The notes under the pieces are model-generated. The model was given only the letters and a program-made list of their open reading frames with translations, was not told the origin of the DNA and did not search any database. A stretch of 42,547 bases of DNA from Methylophilales bacterium UBA4017 (GTDB taxonomy: Bacteria; Pseudomonadota; Gammaproteobacteria; Burkholderiales; Methylophilaceae): positions 1 through 42,547 of the forward strand of contig DGAZ01000036.1 of NCBI GenBank assembly GCA_002384685.1, in the 5' to 3' direction. Below, piece after piece: positions 15,359 to 24,653 of the stretch. Within the stretch, counting starts at the first letter, position 1. The number at the start of each line of letters is the position of its first letter. Both the position numbers and the translations under genes were made by a program.

Positions 15359-16261
15359 CTATTTCTTTCTATTAATTTTTTTTGCTCGAGGGTGGGCGTC
15401 ATCATAAATCTTCGATAAATGCTGGTAATCAAGATGGGTATATATTTGCGTAGTACTTATATTGGCATGCCCAAGAAGTTCCTGAATAGCTCTGAGATCT
15501 TGGCTCGATTGCAGGAGATGACTTGCAAAACTGTGTCTTAATAAATGAGGATGAATATTTTCCGGAATACCCTGTTTAATAGCCCAAAACTTTAATCGAT
15601 ACTGGATTGATCGTACGCCTAAGGCATGACCCTTTTCCGACAAGAAAACATTGGTGATGTGAGGGTCAAGTTCACTAATTTTTTCACGCATTGTTAACCA
15701 GGCACTTAAGGCGGTTATAGCATGGCTCCCAATAGGCACAATTCTTGATTTATTTCCCTTGCCCAATACATTCGCTGTGTGCTCGCTCATATTAAGGTCG
15801 GCAAGAGTCATTCCTACCAGCTCAGACAGTCGTAATCCTGACGAATAGAATAATTCCATAATAGCTCGGTCGCGCAATCCTAAAAAGGATTTGTCCGTAA
15901 TGCTGACTAATTTAATGGCATGATCAATGGAGAGTGTTTGGGGTAATAATTTTTTTGCTTTTGGAGCTTTAATCGCAATAACCGGATTGAGACTAAATTG
16001 ATAGCGATGGTTGAGAAAATCAAAAAATCCTCGCCATGATGAAAGCATTCTCGATAATGACTTCCCGTTGATTCCTTTAGCATGAAAAACTGATACCCCT
16101 CTCCTAATATCGCTCACCTGATAATGTTTTAAATCTTTACCTTGCAACTCTTTATCTAAAAGTTGAATATCTCTGAGGTAACTTTTTATTGTAAGCGCGC
16201 TTAATCTCTTCTCAAATTTTATGTAATCAGTATATTTTTCTATGTAGTCTTTATTCGTCAT
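15359..16261 (-). CDS. xerC: tyrosine recombinase XerC
   Basis: A 300-residue site-specific recombinase that, with XerD, resolves chromosome dimers at dif. The N-terminal SAM-like core-binding domain spans about 1-90. Catalytic residues visible are Arg in SSGLRLSELVG, Lys in GKGNKSRIVPIG, His-x-x-Arg in HLLRHSFASHLLQ, His in LLGHANISTTQIYTH, and the nucleophile Tyr in that last segment. It overlaps the end of dapF by 11 nt, the usual dapF-xerC order, but without the DUF484 gene often found between them. No mobile-element context is present. Confidence 0.93.
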   Translation of the reverse strand: MTNKDYIEKYTDYIKFEKRLSALTIKSYLRDIQLLDKELQGKDLKHYQVSDIRRGVSVFHAKGINGKSLSRMLSSWRGFFDFLNHRYQFSLNPVIAIKAPKAKKLLPQTLSIDHAIKLVSITDKSFLGLRDRAIMELFYSSGLRLSELVGMTLADLNMSEHTANVLGKGNKSRIVPIGSHAITALSAWLTMREKISELDPHITNVFLSEKGHALGVRSIQYRLKFWAIKQGIPENIHPHLLRHSFASHLLQSSQDLRAIQELLGHANISTTQIYTHLDYQHLSKIYDDAHPRAKKINRKK

Positions 16262-17111
16262 GCGAAATTATTTGGGAGATATTGAGCTCACCATCAAAGA
16301 CCCATTCAGCTGGGCCCATAAGCTCAATGGAACCTTTGGGAGTGAGGTTGATTGTTAATTGTCCTCCATCCATTAAGACATTGACAGGCCCTTGTACCCA
16401 TTGATTTTGGACTGCTATTACAGCAGCAGCGCAAGCCCCGGAACCACAGGCCAAGGTCATTCCACTCCCCCGCTCATAAACCTTTAATGACAGGGTATGC
16501 TTATCGATAACTTGAACAAAACCTACATTCACACTCTCAGGAAATGCGGGTGACCGTTGTAATGCTTTGCCTATTGTTACGAGGTCAATCCCTGTGAGCT
16601 TGGGTAGCTTGATAACTGCATGTGGGTTCCCCATAGAAAGCGGAAAAAATTCATAGGTTTTGCTATCCACTGTAACGCTAGGTACGTTGGCATTGATAGA
16701 AATAAAAGGTATCTTTTCGTGGTCAAATACCGGAACACCCATATCCACAGAAATAAGACCATCATTCTTGTAAGACAAGACAATCACACCTGATTGAGTC
16801 TCCACAGTGATTTCATTATTTGAGGATAAATTTTTAATTTTTAGGTAATGAAAAAAACATCGAGCCCCGTTTCCGCATTGCCCAACTTCCCCCCCATCTG
16901 CATTAAAAATTCGGTACTTAAATTCTGCCGAAGCTTGAGTGGGTTTTTCAATAATTAGCAGCTGATCAAAACCAATACCAAAATTACGGTCGGCCATTTT
17001 CTTTATTTGAAAAGATGTTAGGTGGAAGTCACGGTTCATTTGGTTAATAACCACGAAATCATTGCCGGCCCCATGCATCTTGCTAAAAGGAATATTGAGT
17101 AATTTGACCAT
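16251..17111 (-). CDS. dapF: diaminopimelate epimerase
   Basis: A 286-residue enzyme converting LL- to meso-diaminopimelate for lysine and peptidoglycan. Both catalytic Cys residues are present, in GGEVGQCGNGARCF (about residue 82) and MTLACGSGACAAAV (about residue 225), in two similar half-domains. The start at 17111 gives a short extension before the conserved FSKMHGAGNDFVVI. It is divergent from metK across 65 nt and overlaps xerC. Confidence 0.97.
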   Translation of the reverse strand: MVKLLNIPFSKMHGAGNDFVVINQMNRDFHLTSFQIKKMADRNFGIGFDQLLIIEKPTQASAEFKYRIFNADGGEVGQCGNGARCFFHYLKIKNLSSNNEITVETQSGVIVLSYKNDGLISVDMGVPVFDHEKIPFISINANVPSVTVDSKTYEFFPLSMGNPHAVIKLPKLTGIDLVTIGKALQRSPAFPESVNVGFVQVIDKHTLSLKVYERGSGMTLACGSGACAAAVIAVQNQWVQGPVNVLMDGGQLTINLTPKGSIELMGPAEWVFDGELNISQIISHDE

Positions 17112-17176
17112 ATGAATTTTTTCTTTTTTTTGTTATTGTATCGGACATTATAAAATTTTAAAGAAATCTTTATCTT

Positions 17177-18331
17177 ATGAACGACTACCTATTTACTTCT
17201 GAATCAGTATCTGAAGGCCATCCCGATAAAGTCGCGGACCAGATATCCGATGCTATTTTAGATGCCATTCTTGAGCAAGATCCGAATGCTAGGGTTGCTG
17301 CAGAAACTATGGCCGCAACCAACCTTATTGTACTTGCTGGGGAAATTACTAGTAATAGCACCGTCGATTATGAACAAATTGCGCGAAATACCCTAAAAAG
17401 CATTGGTTATGACAATCCAGAATATGGCATTGATTATAAAACATGTGATGTCATGGTTAGGTACGGTGAGCAATCCAGAGATATAGGTCAAGGTGTAGAT
17501 GGTGCAATGGATGATCCTAAAGATCAAGGAGCAGGAGACCAGGGAATAATGTTTGGGTATGCATGCAACGAGACTTTAGATTTAATGCCATTGCCGATTT
17601 GGTTATCACATCGATTGGTCGAGAGGCAAGCAATGCTAAGAAAAGATGGAAGACTCCCATGGTTGAGACCCGATGCTAAATCTCAAGTGACTATAAGGTA
17701 TGAAAACAATAAGCCTCATAGTATTGATACGGTAGTGGTATCAACTCAACATGCACCAGACATAGAATTAAAGGATTTGCGCGAAGCTGTGGTCGAAGAG
17801 ATTATTAAGCCTATTTTACCAAGCGATCTAATAAAAGGCGACATTAAGTATCTCATCAACCCAACCGGAAGATTTGTTATTGGTGGGCCTGAAGGGGATT
17901 GTGGGCTTACAGGACGAAAAATTATTGTAGATACTTACGGTGGAGCTGCACCCCATGGTGGCGGAGCTTTCTCTGGAAAAGATCCGAGCAAAGTTGATCG
18001 ATCTGCAGCCTACGCTGCAAGGTATGTTGCAAAAAATATCGTAGCAGCCGGCCTAGCAGAAAAGTGTTTAGTGCAACTATCCTATGCTATTGGTGTAGCA
18101 AAACCGACTTCAGTCATGGTGGATACCCTTGGCACAGGAAAATTAACAGGCGAAGAAATATCTAATTTAGTTTTAAGTGAGTTTGATTTACGACCCAAAG
18201 GTATCGTTGAAATGCTTGATCTTCTTAGGCCTATTTATAAAAAAACAGCTGCGTACGGTCATTTTGGAAGAAATGAGCCTGAATTTACTTGGGAGAACTT
18301 GGATAAAAAGATGGCGTTAATGAAAGCCTAA
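17177..18331 (+). CDS. metK: S-adenosylmethionine synthetase
   Basis: A 384-residue enzyme making SAM from methionine and ATP. It has SEGHPDKVADQISDAILDA near the N terminus, the methionine-site GAGDQGIMFGYA (about 115-126), and the phosphate loop GGAAPHGGGAFSGKDPSKVDRSAAY (about 256-280). All are intact. It starts the activated-methyl-cycle cluster; the SAH riboswitch and ahcY follow, so ahcY can be controlled separately from metK. I saw no SAM riboswitch in the 65 nt upstream. Confidence 0.98.
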   Translation: MNDYLFTSESVSEGHPDKVADQISDAILDAILEQDPNARVAAETMAATNLIVLAGEITSNSTVDYEQIARNTLKSIGYDNPEYGIDYKTCDVMVRYGEQSRDIGQGVDGAMDDPKDQGAGDQGIMFGYACNETLDLMPLPIWLSHRLVERQAMLRKDGRLPWLRPDAKSQVTIRYENNKPHSIDTVVVSTQHAPDIELKDLREAVVEEIIKPILPSDLIKGDIKYLINPTGRFVIGGPEGDCGLTGRKIIVDTYGGAAPHGGGAFSGKDPSKVDRSAAYAARYVAKNIVAAGLAEKCLVQLSYAIGVAKPTSVMVDTLGTGKLTGEEISNLVLSEFDLRPKGIVEMLDLLRPIYKKTAAYGHFGRNEPEFTWENLDKKMALMKA

Positions 18332-18370
18332 GTACTTGATTTAGAATAAAAGATCGATTAAAATAATAAT

Positions 18371-18465
18371 ATACCGAGGAACGCTGCAGGACTACCCTAG
18401 GCTCGGCTAACATTTCAAACCGCGTTCACTTAACTTCAGTGCCAGTTGTTGGATAAAGTGAACAT
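18371..18465 (+). promoter_or_regulatory. S-adenosylhomocysteine (SAH) riboswitch upstream of ahcY
   Basis: The 175-nt gap between metK and ahcY holds the SAH riboswitch consensus. CCGAG (18374-18378) pairs with CTCGG (18402-18406), GAACGC (18379-18384) pairs with GCGTTC (18422-18427), and the conserved CGCTGC and AGGCTCGGC blocks are present. A competing 8-bp helix, 18424-18431 with 18456-18463, shares bases with the GCGTTC strand and is a natural expression platform. SAH riboswitches turn genes on when SAH accumulates, here ahcY and metF. Confidence 0.92.
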
Positions 18466-18506
18466 AAAACCTCATCCCACTGCCACTGTTATTTTTAAGG
18501 AAAAAA

Positions 18507-19928
18507 ATGAACACAGTGACTGAATCAAACTTAAAACCAAACGATTATTTTGTTGCAGACCTAGCGTTAGCTGATTTTGGCCGAAAAGAAATTTCTATTG
18601 CAGAAATTGAGATGCCGGGGTTAATGGCAATTCGTGAAGAATATGCACATTCCCAGCCTCTTAAAGGCGCTTTTATTACCGGTTCGCTGCACATGACTAT
18701 TCAGACTGCAGTGCTGATTGAAACGCTTAAAGACCTCGGTGCAGAGGTAAGATGGGCTTCCTGTAACATTTATTCTACACAGGATCATGCAGCAGCAGCT
18801 ATTGCTGCTGGAGGAACTCCAGTCTTTGCTTATAAAGGTGAATCATTAGATGAGTATTGGGCTTTTACTCATCGGATATTTGAATGGGAAGACGGTAAGT
18901 TTTCTAATATGATTTTAGATGATGGTGGTGATGCAACAATGCTTCTTCACTTAGGTGTTAAGGCCGAAAAAGATCTTGCAGTGTTAGATAGTCCTGAGTC
19001 AGAAGAAGAGGTGTGTTTGTTCAATGCTATTAAAAAGAATTTAAAGGCTAACCCTTCTTGGTACTCAGATCGTATTGTACATATCCAGGGTGTGACTGAA
19101 GAAACCACTACAGGCGTTCATCGTTTGTATCAAATGTATCGCGATGGTGAACTGGCATTTCCTGCTATCAACGTTAACGACTCAGTAACTAAATCAAAGT
19201 TTGATAATCTATATGGCTGCAGAGAGTCATTGGTAGACGCTATTAAGCGTGCAACAGATGTAATGATTGCAGGGAAGGTTGCTGTTGTAGCCGGTTATGG
19301 AGATGTTGGGAAGGGATCTTCTCAAGCCTTAAGGGCACTTTCTGCGCAAGTATGGGTAACTGAAGTCGATCCAATTTGTGCACTTCAAGCAGCCATGGAA
19401 GGCTATAGAGTAGTAACTATGGATTATGCTTGTGAACATGCCGATATTTTTGTTACGGCAACTGGAAATTTAAATGTAATCAATTATAGCCATATGAGCA
19501 AGATGAAGAATGAAGCAATCGTCTGTAATATTGGTCATTTTGACAATGAAATTGATGTAGCGTCTTTATCTGATTGCGATTGGGATGAAATCAAACCTCA
19601 GGTTGACCATGTAAGCTTCCCAAATGGGAACAAAATTATTTTATTAGCAAAAGGCAGGCTAGTTAATCTAGGTTGCGCTACTGGTCATCCTAGCTATGTA
19701 ATGAGTTCGTCTTTCGCTAACCAAGTTATCGCGCAAATAGAAATATTCAAAAATACCGATAACTATCCATTAGGAGTGTATACCCTTCCTAAGCACCTAG
19801 ATGAAAAGGTGGCACGCCTTCAACTTAAGACATTAAATGCGCAATTGTCTGAGCTTAGCGAAGAGCAAGCAGACTATATAGGCGTTAAGGTTTCTGGCCC
19901 TTATAAGCCTGAGCAATACAGGTACTAG
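18507..19928 (+). CDS. ahcY: S-adenosylhomocysteine hydrolase (adenosylhomocysteinase)
   Basis: A 473-residue NAD-dependent enzyme that splits SAH into adenosine and homocysteine and so removes the main inhibitor of methyltransferases. Recognisable segments are SLHMTIQTAVLIETL, ASCNIYSTQDHAAAA, the NAD-binding VVAGYGDVGKGSSQAL (about 265-280) and NIGHFDNEID, with the C-terminal Lys and Tyr of GPYKPEQYRY. The start ATG follows an AAGG site. An SAH riboswitch precedes it. metF follows after 1 nt. Confidence 0.98.
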   Translation: MNTVTESNLKPNDYFVADLALADFGRKEISIAEIEMPGLMAIREEYAHSQPLKGAFITGSLHMTIQTAVLIETLKDLGAEVRWASCNIYSTQDHAAAAIAAGGTPVFAYKGESLDEYWAFTHRIFEWEDGKFSNMILDDGGDATMLLHLGVKAEKDLAVLDSPESEEEVCLFNAIKKNLKANPSWYSDRIVHIQGVTEETTTGVHRLYQMYRDGELAFPAINVNDSVTKSKFDNLYGCRESLVDAIKRATDVMIAGKVAVVAGYGDVGKGSSQALRALSAQVWVTEVDPICALQAAMEGYRVVTMDYACEHADIFVTATGNLNVINYSHMSKMKNEAIVCNIGHFDNEIDVASLSDCDWDEIKPQVDHVSFPNGNKIILLAKGRLVNLGCATGHPSYVMSSSFANQVIAQIEIFKNTDNYPLGVYTLPKHLDEKVARLQLKTLNAQLSELSEEQADYIGVKVSGPYKPEQYRY

Positions 19929-19929
19929 A

Positions 19930-20763
19930 ATGGCAACCTTGCCTCCAATAAGCTTTGAATTCTTTCCTCCACGAAATGAGGAAGGAATTCAAAGCCTTGA
20001 GTTAGTCGTAAAAAATCTTAATTTATTTGACCCTGATTTTTATTCAGTAACATTTGGTGCGGGCGGATCAACCAAAGAAAAAACTTTAGAGACTGTTCTT
20101 AAGATTAAGGAGTTGGGCTCTACCGCAGTTCCGCATATTTCTTGTATATCGTCATCAAAGCAAGAGATCAGCCAAGTGCTTAAAGCGTATCAATCTCATA
20201 ATATCAATCAGATTGTGGCGTTGAGGGGAGACAATCCTTCCGGAGCTGTCAATTATGGTGATTTTAAATACGCTAACGAGCTAGTTAATTTTATACGTGA
20301 GGAGACTGGTGATCATTTTCTTATTGAAGTAGCAGCTTACCCTGAATTTCATCCAGAAGCACTATCAGCACAAGATGACATGGATAACTTTCAAAGAAAA
20401 ATCGATGCAGGAGCTACGGGAGCAATAACGCAATTCTTTTTTAATGTTGATTCATATTTTAAATTCATGGAAGAGTGCCATCGAAGATCTATCGCTATTC
20501 CAGTAGTGCCAGGAATTATGCCGATTTATAACGTTAAGCAACTTTCAAGATTTTCTGCTAACTGTGGGTCAGAGATTCCAAGATGGCTTAGGATGAGATT
20601 AGAAGATTACGGGGACGATTTGGAGTCCTTGAGAAGCTTTGGGGTTGATGTTATTACTGAGTTATGCGAAACACTTACTCAGTACGGGGTGCCAAGCATT
20701 CATTTCTACACTTTAAATCAATCAGGAATTATCACAAAAATTATTAACAACCTTAAATCCTAA
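19930..20763 (+). CDS. metF: 5,10-methylenetetrahydrofolate reductase
   Basis: A 277-residue FAD enzyme of the TIM-barrel MetF family. The start ISFEFFPPRNEEG and the segments SVTFGAGGSTKEKT, ALRGDNPSG and TQFFFNVDSYFKFMEECHRRSIAIPVVPGIMPI match throughout. It makes 5-methyl-THF for homocysteine remethylation, so the operon ahcY-metF both releases homocysteine and supplies its methyl donor. Only 1 nt separates it from ahcY, so it should share the SAH riboswitch. Its stop overlaps that of smg. Confidence 0.97.
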   Translation: MATLPPISFEFFPPRNEEGIQSLELVVKNLNLFDPDFYSVTFGAGGSTKEKTLETVLKIKELGSTAVPHISCISSSKQEISQVLKAYQSHNINQIVALRGDNPSGAVNYGDFKYANELVNFIREETGDHFLIEVAAYPEFHPEALSAQDDMDNFQRKIDAGATGAITQFFFNVDSYFKFMEECHRRSIAIPVVPGIMPIYNVKQLSRFSANCGSEIPRWLRMRLEDYGDDLESLRSFGVDVITELCETLTQYGVPSIHFYTLNQSGIITKIINNLKS

Positions 20764-21221
20764 TGAATAGTTAAGGTGTCTTTGTTATATAAGGCATCCT
20801 CAACAAACAGGTAGTCATTTTCCTTTCCATTATTCCATAAAGCCATCATCACTACCCACCTCACTTCGTCGATAGAGATAATGTTTTGATTTAATGCCAT
20901 TGCCCTATCAATAATAATCTCTCTTTCAATAGAATTTAAAACTTTTGCTTGCTCTAGAAAAAGGATAAACCCAAGCCCTTCGGATGATATTTTTTTGTAT
21001 TCTTTTTCAGTAAAAATTCTTAGGTTAGTGTTTTCTTTTGCATCGATAGCTTGGGGAATTTTATCGGACATTGCTTTTAATTGAGAAAACCAATCAAAAG
21101 CTTCTTCTATATCATCATTATCAAATCCTGCAGCCTCTAGCTCCATAGAAATGTTATTAAAATCCAGGTAGCTCTTAGAGCTTAGATAATTCTCAAACAT
21201 GTATATTAATAATTCAAACAT
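20760..21221 (-). CDS. smg: Smg family protein (DUF494)
   Basis: A 153-residue acidic protein of the Smg family: it starts MFELLIYMFENYLSS and ends with EVRWVVMMALWNNGKENDYLFVEDALY. Function is unknown; in many proteobacteria it lies with dprA, topA, def and fmt. Here only def-fmt remain, on the opposite side of a 169-nt divergent spacer, and dprA and topA are not in the window. The spacer contains an 8-bp inverted repeat (21320-21327 with 21353-21360) and a TATAAT at 21304-21309. Confidence 0.92.
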   Translation of the reverse strand: MFELLIYMFENYLSSKSYLDFNNISMELEAAGFDNDDIEEAFDWFSQLKAMSDKIPQAIDAKENTNLRIFTEKEYKKISSEGLGFILFLEQAKVLNSIEREIIIDRAMALNQNIISIDEVRWVVMMALWNNGKENDYLFVEDALYNKDTLTIH

Positions 21222-21390
21222 AACATTCCTTCTGGCGAACCGTTATTAAATTCTATAGATGAATACAGCAAGGTAAAATATAAGAAAAGACGCCTTGAGG
21301 CAGTATAATTAAAGCTAGAGATAAATTGTTTTATTGTTATCACCTTAGAAATAATTTATCAGCTTAACAACAATTAATCAATATTAATTT

Positions 21391-21894
21391 ATGGCGATTT
21401 TAACAATACTAACTTATCCAGACCCTAATTTGCATAAAGTAGCAAAAGCTCTGGTGAGCGTTGATGAGATTCATAAAACATTAATTAAAGATATGGCTGA
21501 GACAATGTATATGTCAAAGGGAATTGGTTTAGCCGCAACTCAAGTTGACTTTCATGAACGCATTATTGTCATCGATATATCTGAAGATAAGAATGATCTA
21601 CTCGTATTAATCAACCCTGAAATCATTCAAAAGAAAGGTAAACAGGAATATGAAGAGGGGTGCTTGTCTGTCCCAGGATTTTATGAGGCAGTTGAAAGAT
21701 TTGACTTCATCAAAGTCAAATCTCTTAACACCAGCGGCAAATTTTTTGAATTTGAAGCACGAGGATTGTTATCTGTATGTATTCAGCACGAAATGGATCA
21801 TTTGGAAGGTAAGGTTTTTGTCGAATACTTATCCCCCTTGAAGCAAAACAGAATTAAAAGAAAGTTAATAAAACAAAGAAAAAATAAGTCATAG
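21391..21894 (+). CDS. def: peptide deformylase
   Basis: A 167-residue metallo-enzyme that removes the N-formyl group from new proteins. The three family motifs are complete: GIGLAATQV (about 44-52), EEGCLSVPG (about 87-95, metal-binding Cys) and QHEMDHLEG (about 131-139, two metal-binding His and the catalytic Glu). It starts the def-fmt-rsmB-DUF4390-ntrY-ntrX run, with 2 nt before fmt. Confidence 0.97.
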   Translation: MAILTILTYPDPNLHKVAKALVSVDEIHKTLIKDMAETMYMSKGIGLAATQVDFHERIIVIDISEDKNDLLVLINPEIIQKKGKQEYEEGCLSVPGFYEAVERFDFIKVKSLNTSGKFFEFEARGLLSVCIQHEMDHLEGKVFVEYLSPLKQNRIKRKLIKQRKNKS

Positions 21895-21896
21895 CG

Positions 21897-22844
21897 ATGA
21901 ACAATAAACTCAAAATAGTTTTTGCCGGCACCCCAGAATTTGCTGTGCCAACATTTAATCTATTAAATAAATCATCACATGAGGTTGTGTGCGTTTTAAC
22001 ACAGCCTGATAGACGTTCCGGAAGAGGAATGAAAATAAATCCAAGCCCAGTAAAAAGGGCAGCACAACAGTGCGCGTTATATATCTTGCAGCCTGAGTCA
22101 CTCGATCACAATGTAATGGAAAATTTAAAGGACCTTAATGCTGATATCCTGATAGTGGCTGCGTATGGATTAATTATTCCCAAAAGCATATTGCATATAT
22201 TTCCAAAGGGATGTTTTAACGTCCATGCATCCTTATTACCAAGATGGAGAGGGGCGGCACCCATACATAGAGCGATTGAAAGTGGCGACCCTAAAATTGG
22301 TGTCACCATTATGCAAGTAGTTGAAAAACTTGATGCTGGGCCAATGGCCAAAAAGGTAAGCATGGATTTGTTAGAAAAATACACTACAGGTGACATGACA
22401 GAAGCTATGGCCTTAATGGGAGCAAAATTAATGATGGAGGTTATCGATGTAATTGCCTCTGGCAACTCAATCAATTGGATAGAACAAAATGAAAGTGATG
22501 TTACGTACGCAAAAAAAATTCGAAAAGATGAGGGGATACTCAATTTAAATGAGGACCCAAGTATTCTAATAAAAAGAATAAAAGCATTTAACCCTTACCC
22601 TGGAGTCAAAGGTTTATTTAGAGGTAAGGGGCTAAAGGTATGGAATGCCGTACTAATTGATAATTTTGACATATTAAAGAATTTACAACCCGGTGATTTG
22701 AAAGTCATTGAAAAAAGACTGATACTTAGATTGGATCGAGGTGGGATAGAGTTGATGGAAATGCAGGTTGAAGGCGAAAAAAAAATTGAGGCTAAAGACT
22801 TTATTTTTAGATACAAGATAAATCAAGGAGATAGAATAAATTGA
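21897..22844 (+). CDS. fmt: methionyl-tRNA formyltransferase
   Basis: A 315-residue enzyme that formylates initiator Met-tRNA with 10-formyl-THF. It shows the N-terminal KIVFAGTPEFAVPTF, the catalytic core FNVHASLLPRWRGAAPIHRAIESGD (Asn, His and the folate site) and the C-terminal OB-fold region. It follows def by 2 nt and overlaps the rsmB start (TGATG). Confidence 0.97.
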   Translation: MNNKLKIVFAGTPEFAVPTFNLLNKSSHEVVCVLTQPDRRSGRGMKINPSPVKRAAQQCALYILQPESLDHNVMENLKDLNADILIVAAYGLIIPKSILHIFPKGCFNVHASLLPRWRGAAPIHRAIESGDPKIGVTIMQVVEKLDAGPMAKKVSMDLLEKYTTGDMTEAMALMGAKLMMEVIDVIASGNSINWIEQNESDVTYAKKIRKDEGILNLNEDPSILIKRIKAFNPYPGVKGLFRGKGLKVWNAVLIDNFDILKNLQPGDLKVIEKRLILRLDRGGIELMEMQVEGEKKIEAKDFIFRYKINQGDRIN

Positions 22845-24115
22845 TGCACGAGTCACAAAGGTACGCGGCAATAATTATTGATAAGGTTCTTGGTGGAAGC
22901 AACCTAGACCTTGCATTTGATAAAGCTCTTAAAAATTCTGATGAATTTGTTCAGCAGAGCCAGGTAAAAGCTATAACCTACGGAACGCTAAGATATATGG
23001 GCCAATCAAATTATCTAATAGACATCCTTATAAAGAATAAAATTGAAAATAGAGTATTAGAGTCTCTTATTCATGTTGCTATATACCAACTAACACAAGA
23101 GGCTCATTCAGATTTTACTGTCGTTGATCAGGCTGTACGGGCAGCTAAGAAGATTGATTTTAGAAAAAGTAATCTGGTAAATGCTGTATTAAGAAACTTC
23201 CTAAGAAACAAAGAAGCGTTAATTAAAGGTTTCGTCAAACAAAGCGAGTCAAAATATAATTATCCGCTGTGGTGGGTGGATAAAATGAAGGAGCAATACC
23301 AGGAGCATTGGGAGGATATTTTACGTATAGGAAATGAGCACCCACCGATGACCATAAGAATAAATAAAAAGAATATTGCTGTTGAAAAATACGTTGTGAT
23401 CTTAAATGATAATAATATCAGCTTTCGTCTTATCCATGACAATGCTTTAATTATAGAGACACCAGTAAATGTGCAAGATATCCCAGGTTTTGATGAGGGT
23501 TATTTCTCCGTACAAGACTATGGAGCACAGTTAGCTGCTAATTTTTTAGAGCTTAAAGACGGCCAATTAGTTTTAGATGCTTGTGCCGCACCCGGTGGAA
23601 AAACAACTAGCATCCTAGAATCTTATGATGTTAGTTTAGTGTCCCTTGAAATAAATGCAATTAGAGCAAAAAAGATTGACGAAAACCTTAAAAGGTTAGG
23701 ACTTCGAACCAATCTTGTTAAGCAAGGATTAGATAAAGAAAATTTATGGTGGGATAAAAAGGCATTTGATAGAATTTTATTAGATGTACCATGCTCAGCA
23801 TCGGGAATTGTAAGAAGGCATGTAGATATAAAATGGCTTAGAAGACCGGCGGATTTTATAAATTTTGGAAAGAACCAATTGGAACTCCTAAATAATGCAT
23901 GGCCGCTTTTAAAGGAAAACGGGAAGCTTCTTTATGTTACTTGTTCCGTTTTCCAAGAAGAAAATAATGATGTTGTCACTGCATTTTGCAAACAACATCA
24001 AGATGCTAAAAGGGGGGGGCTGCAATTCCCTGAAAGTGTAGCGCACCTAAAAAATCAGATGCTACCCTCTAAAAATCATGATGGATTGTATTATGAGATT
24101 CTCGAGAAAAATTAA
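22844..24115 (+). CDS. rsmB: 16S rRNA (cytosine-967-C5)-methyltransferase
   Basis: A roughly 423-residue enzyme with an N-terminal NusB-like domain (about 1-140) and a C-terminal SAM-dependent methyltransferase domain. It has SAM motif I LDACAAPGGKTT, motif IV LLDVPCSASGIVRRH with one catalytic Cys, and motif VI YVTCSVFQEEN with the other. ATG at 22844 overlaps the fmt stop (TGATG), which suggests coupling; a TTG at 22841 is the alternative, with better spacing to AAGGAG. The DUF4390 gene begins inside its 3' end. Confidence 0.96.
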   Translation: MHESQRYAAIIIDKVLGGSNLDLAFDKALKNSDEFVQQSQVKAITYGTLRYMGQSNYLIDILIKNKIENRVLESLIHVAIYQLTQEAHSDFTVVDQAVRAAKKIDFRKSNLVNAVLRNFLRNKEALIKGFVKQSESKYNYPLWWVDKMKEQYQEHWEDILRIGNEHPPMTIRINKKNIAVEKYVVILNDNNISFRLIHDNALIIETPVNVQDIPGFDEGYFSVQDYGAQLAANFLELKDGQLVLDACAAPGGKTTSILESYDVSLVSLEINAIRAKKIDENLKRLGLRTNLVKQGLDKENLWWDKKAFDRILLDVPCSASGIVRRHVDIKWLRRPADFINFGKNQLELLNNAWPLLKENGKLLYVTCSVFQEENNDVVTAFCKQHQDAKRGGLQFPESVAHLKNQMLPSKNHDGLYYEILEKN

Positions 24116-24653
24116 ACTCGCAATCATTTTATTAGTTTCAGCAGGGCTTAATACTTCTGTTATTGCGGAAAATAAAATCCTTGTTAGTTTGTTAGATATA
24201 CATCAGGTAAAAAATATTGCTTATGTTAGCTTTAATCAACGTATTGATCTTACTCCAGAATTGTTTGGTGCATTAGAAAAAGGCATTCCCTTGCAATTTA
24301 ATGTTAATTTTCAAATAATAGAGCATAATAAATTTTGGTTAGATCAAATAGTTTTGATGAAAAAAGGGACCTACCAAATCAAGTATAAAAATTTAATTCA
24401 GCAATATGAAGCCATTAATATAAATGGAGATAAAAAATATTTTAGCGAGATAAAAGATGGTATAAATTTCATAGAAAATGTAAAAGAATGGAATGTAGGT
24501 ATTGCTGTCGAGCCTATTGGGAATTTAGTCATGTCTTTAAAAGTAAAATTAGATAAAAGCAGCCTACCAAAACCGATACAACTCAATATTGGAGATGATA
24601 TATGGAAGCTTCAATCAGATTCGATAGTAAATATAATAGAGACTGGTAATTGA
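24093..24653 (+). CDS. DUF4390 secreted protein
   Basis: A roughly 186-residue protein with a signal peptide (MRFSRKIKLAIILLVSAGLNTSVIA) followed by a beta-rich domain of the DUF4390 family, which sits between rsmB and ntrY in most betaproteobacteria. ATG 24093 gives a clean signal peptide; ATG 24078 would add five residues before it. Function is unknown; its fixed place before the membrane sensor NtrY suggests a periplasmic role in that system, but this is inference. It overlaps rsmB by 23 nt and ntrY by 4 nt. Confidence 0.8.
   Translation: MRFSRKIKLAIILLVSAGLNTSVIAENKILVSLLDIHQVKNIAYVSFNQRIDLTPELFGALEKGIPLQFNVNFQIIEHNKFWLDQIVLMKKGTYQIKYKNLIQQYEAININGDKKYFSEIKDGINFIENVKEWNVGIAVEPIGNLVMSLKVKLDKSSLPKPIQLNIGDDIWKLQSDSIVNIIETGN

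Noticed and set aside
15359..16261. Tyrosine recombinase as a sign of a mobile element
   Set aside because: Gene order dapF-xerC and the motif set identify the housekeeping XerC; there are no flanking repeats or cargo.
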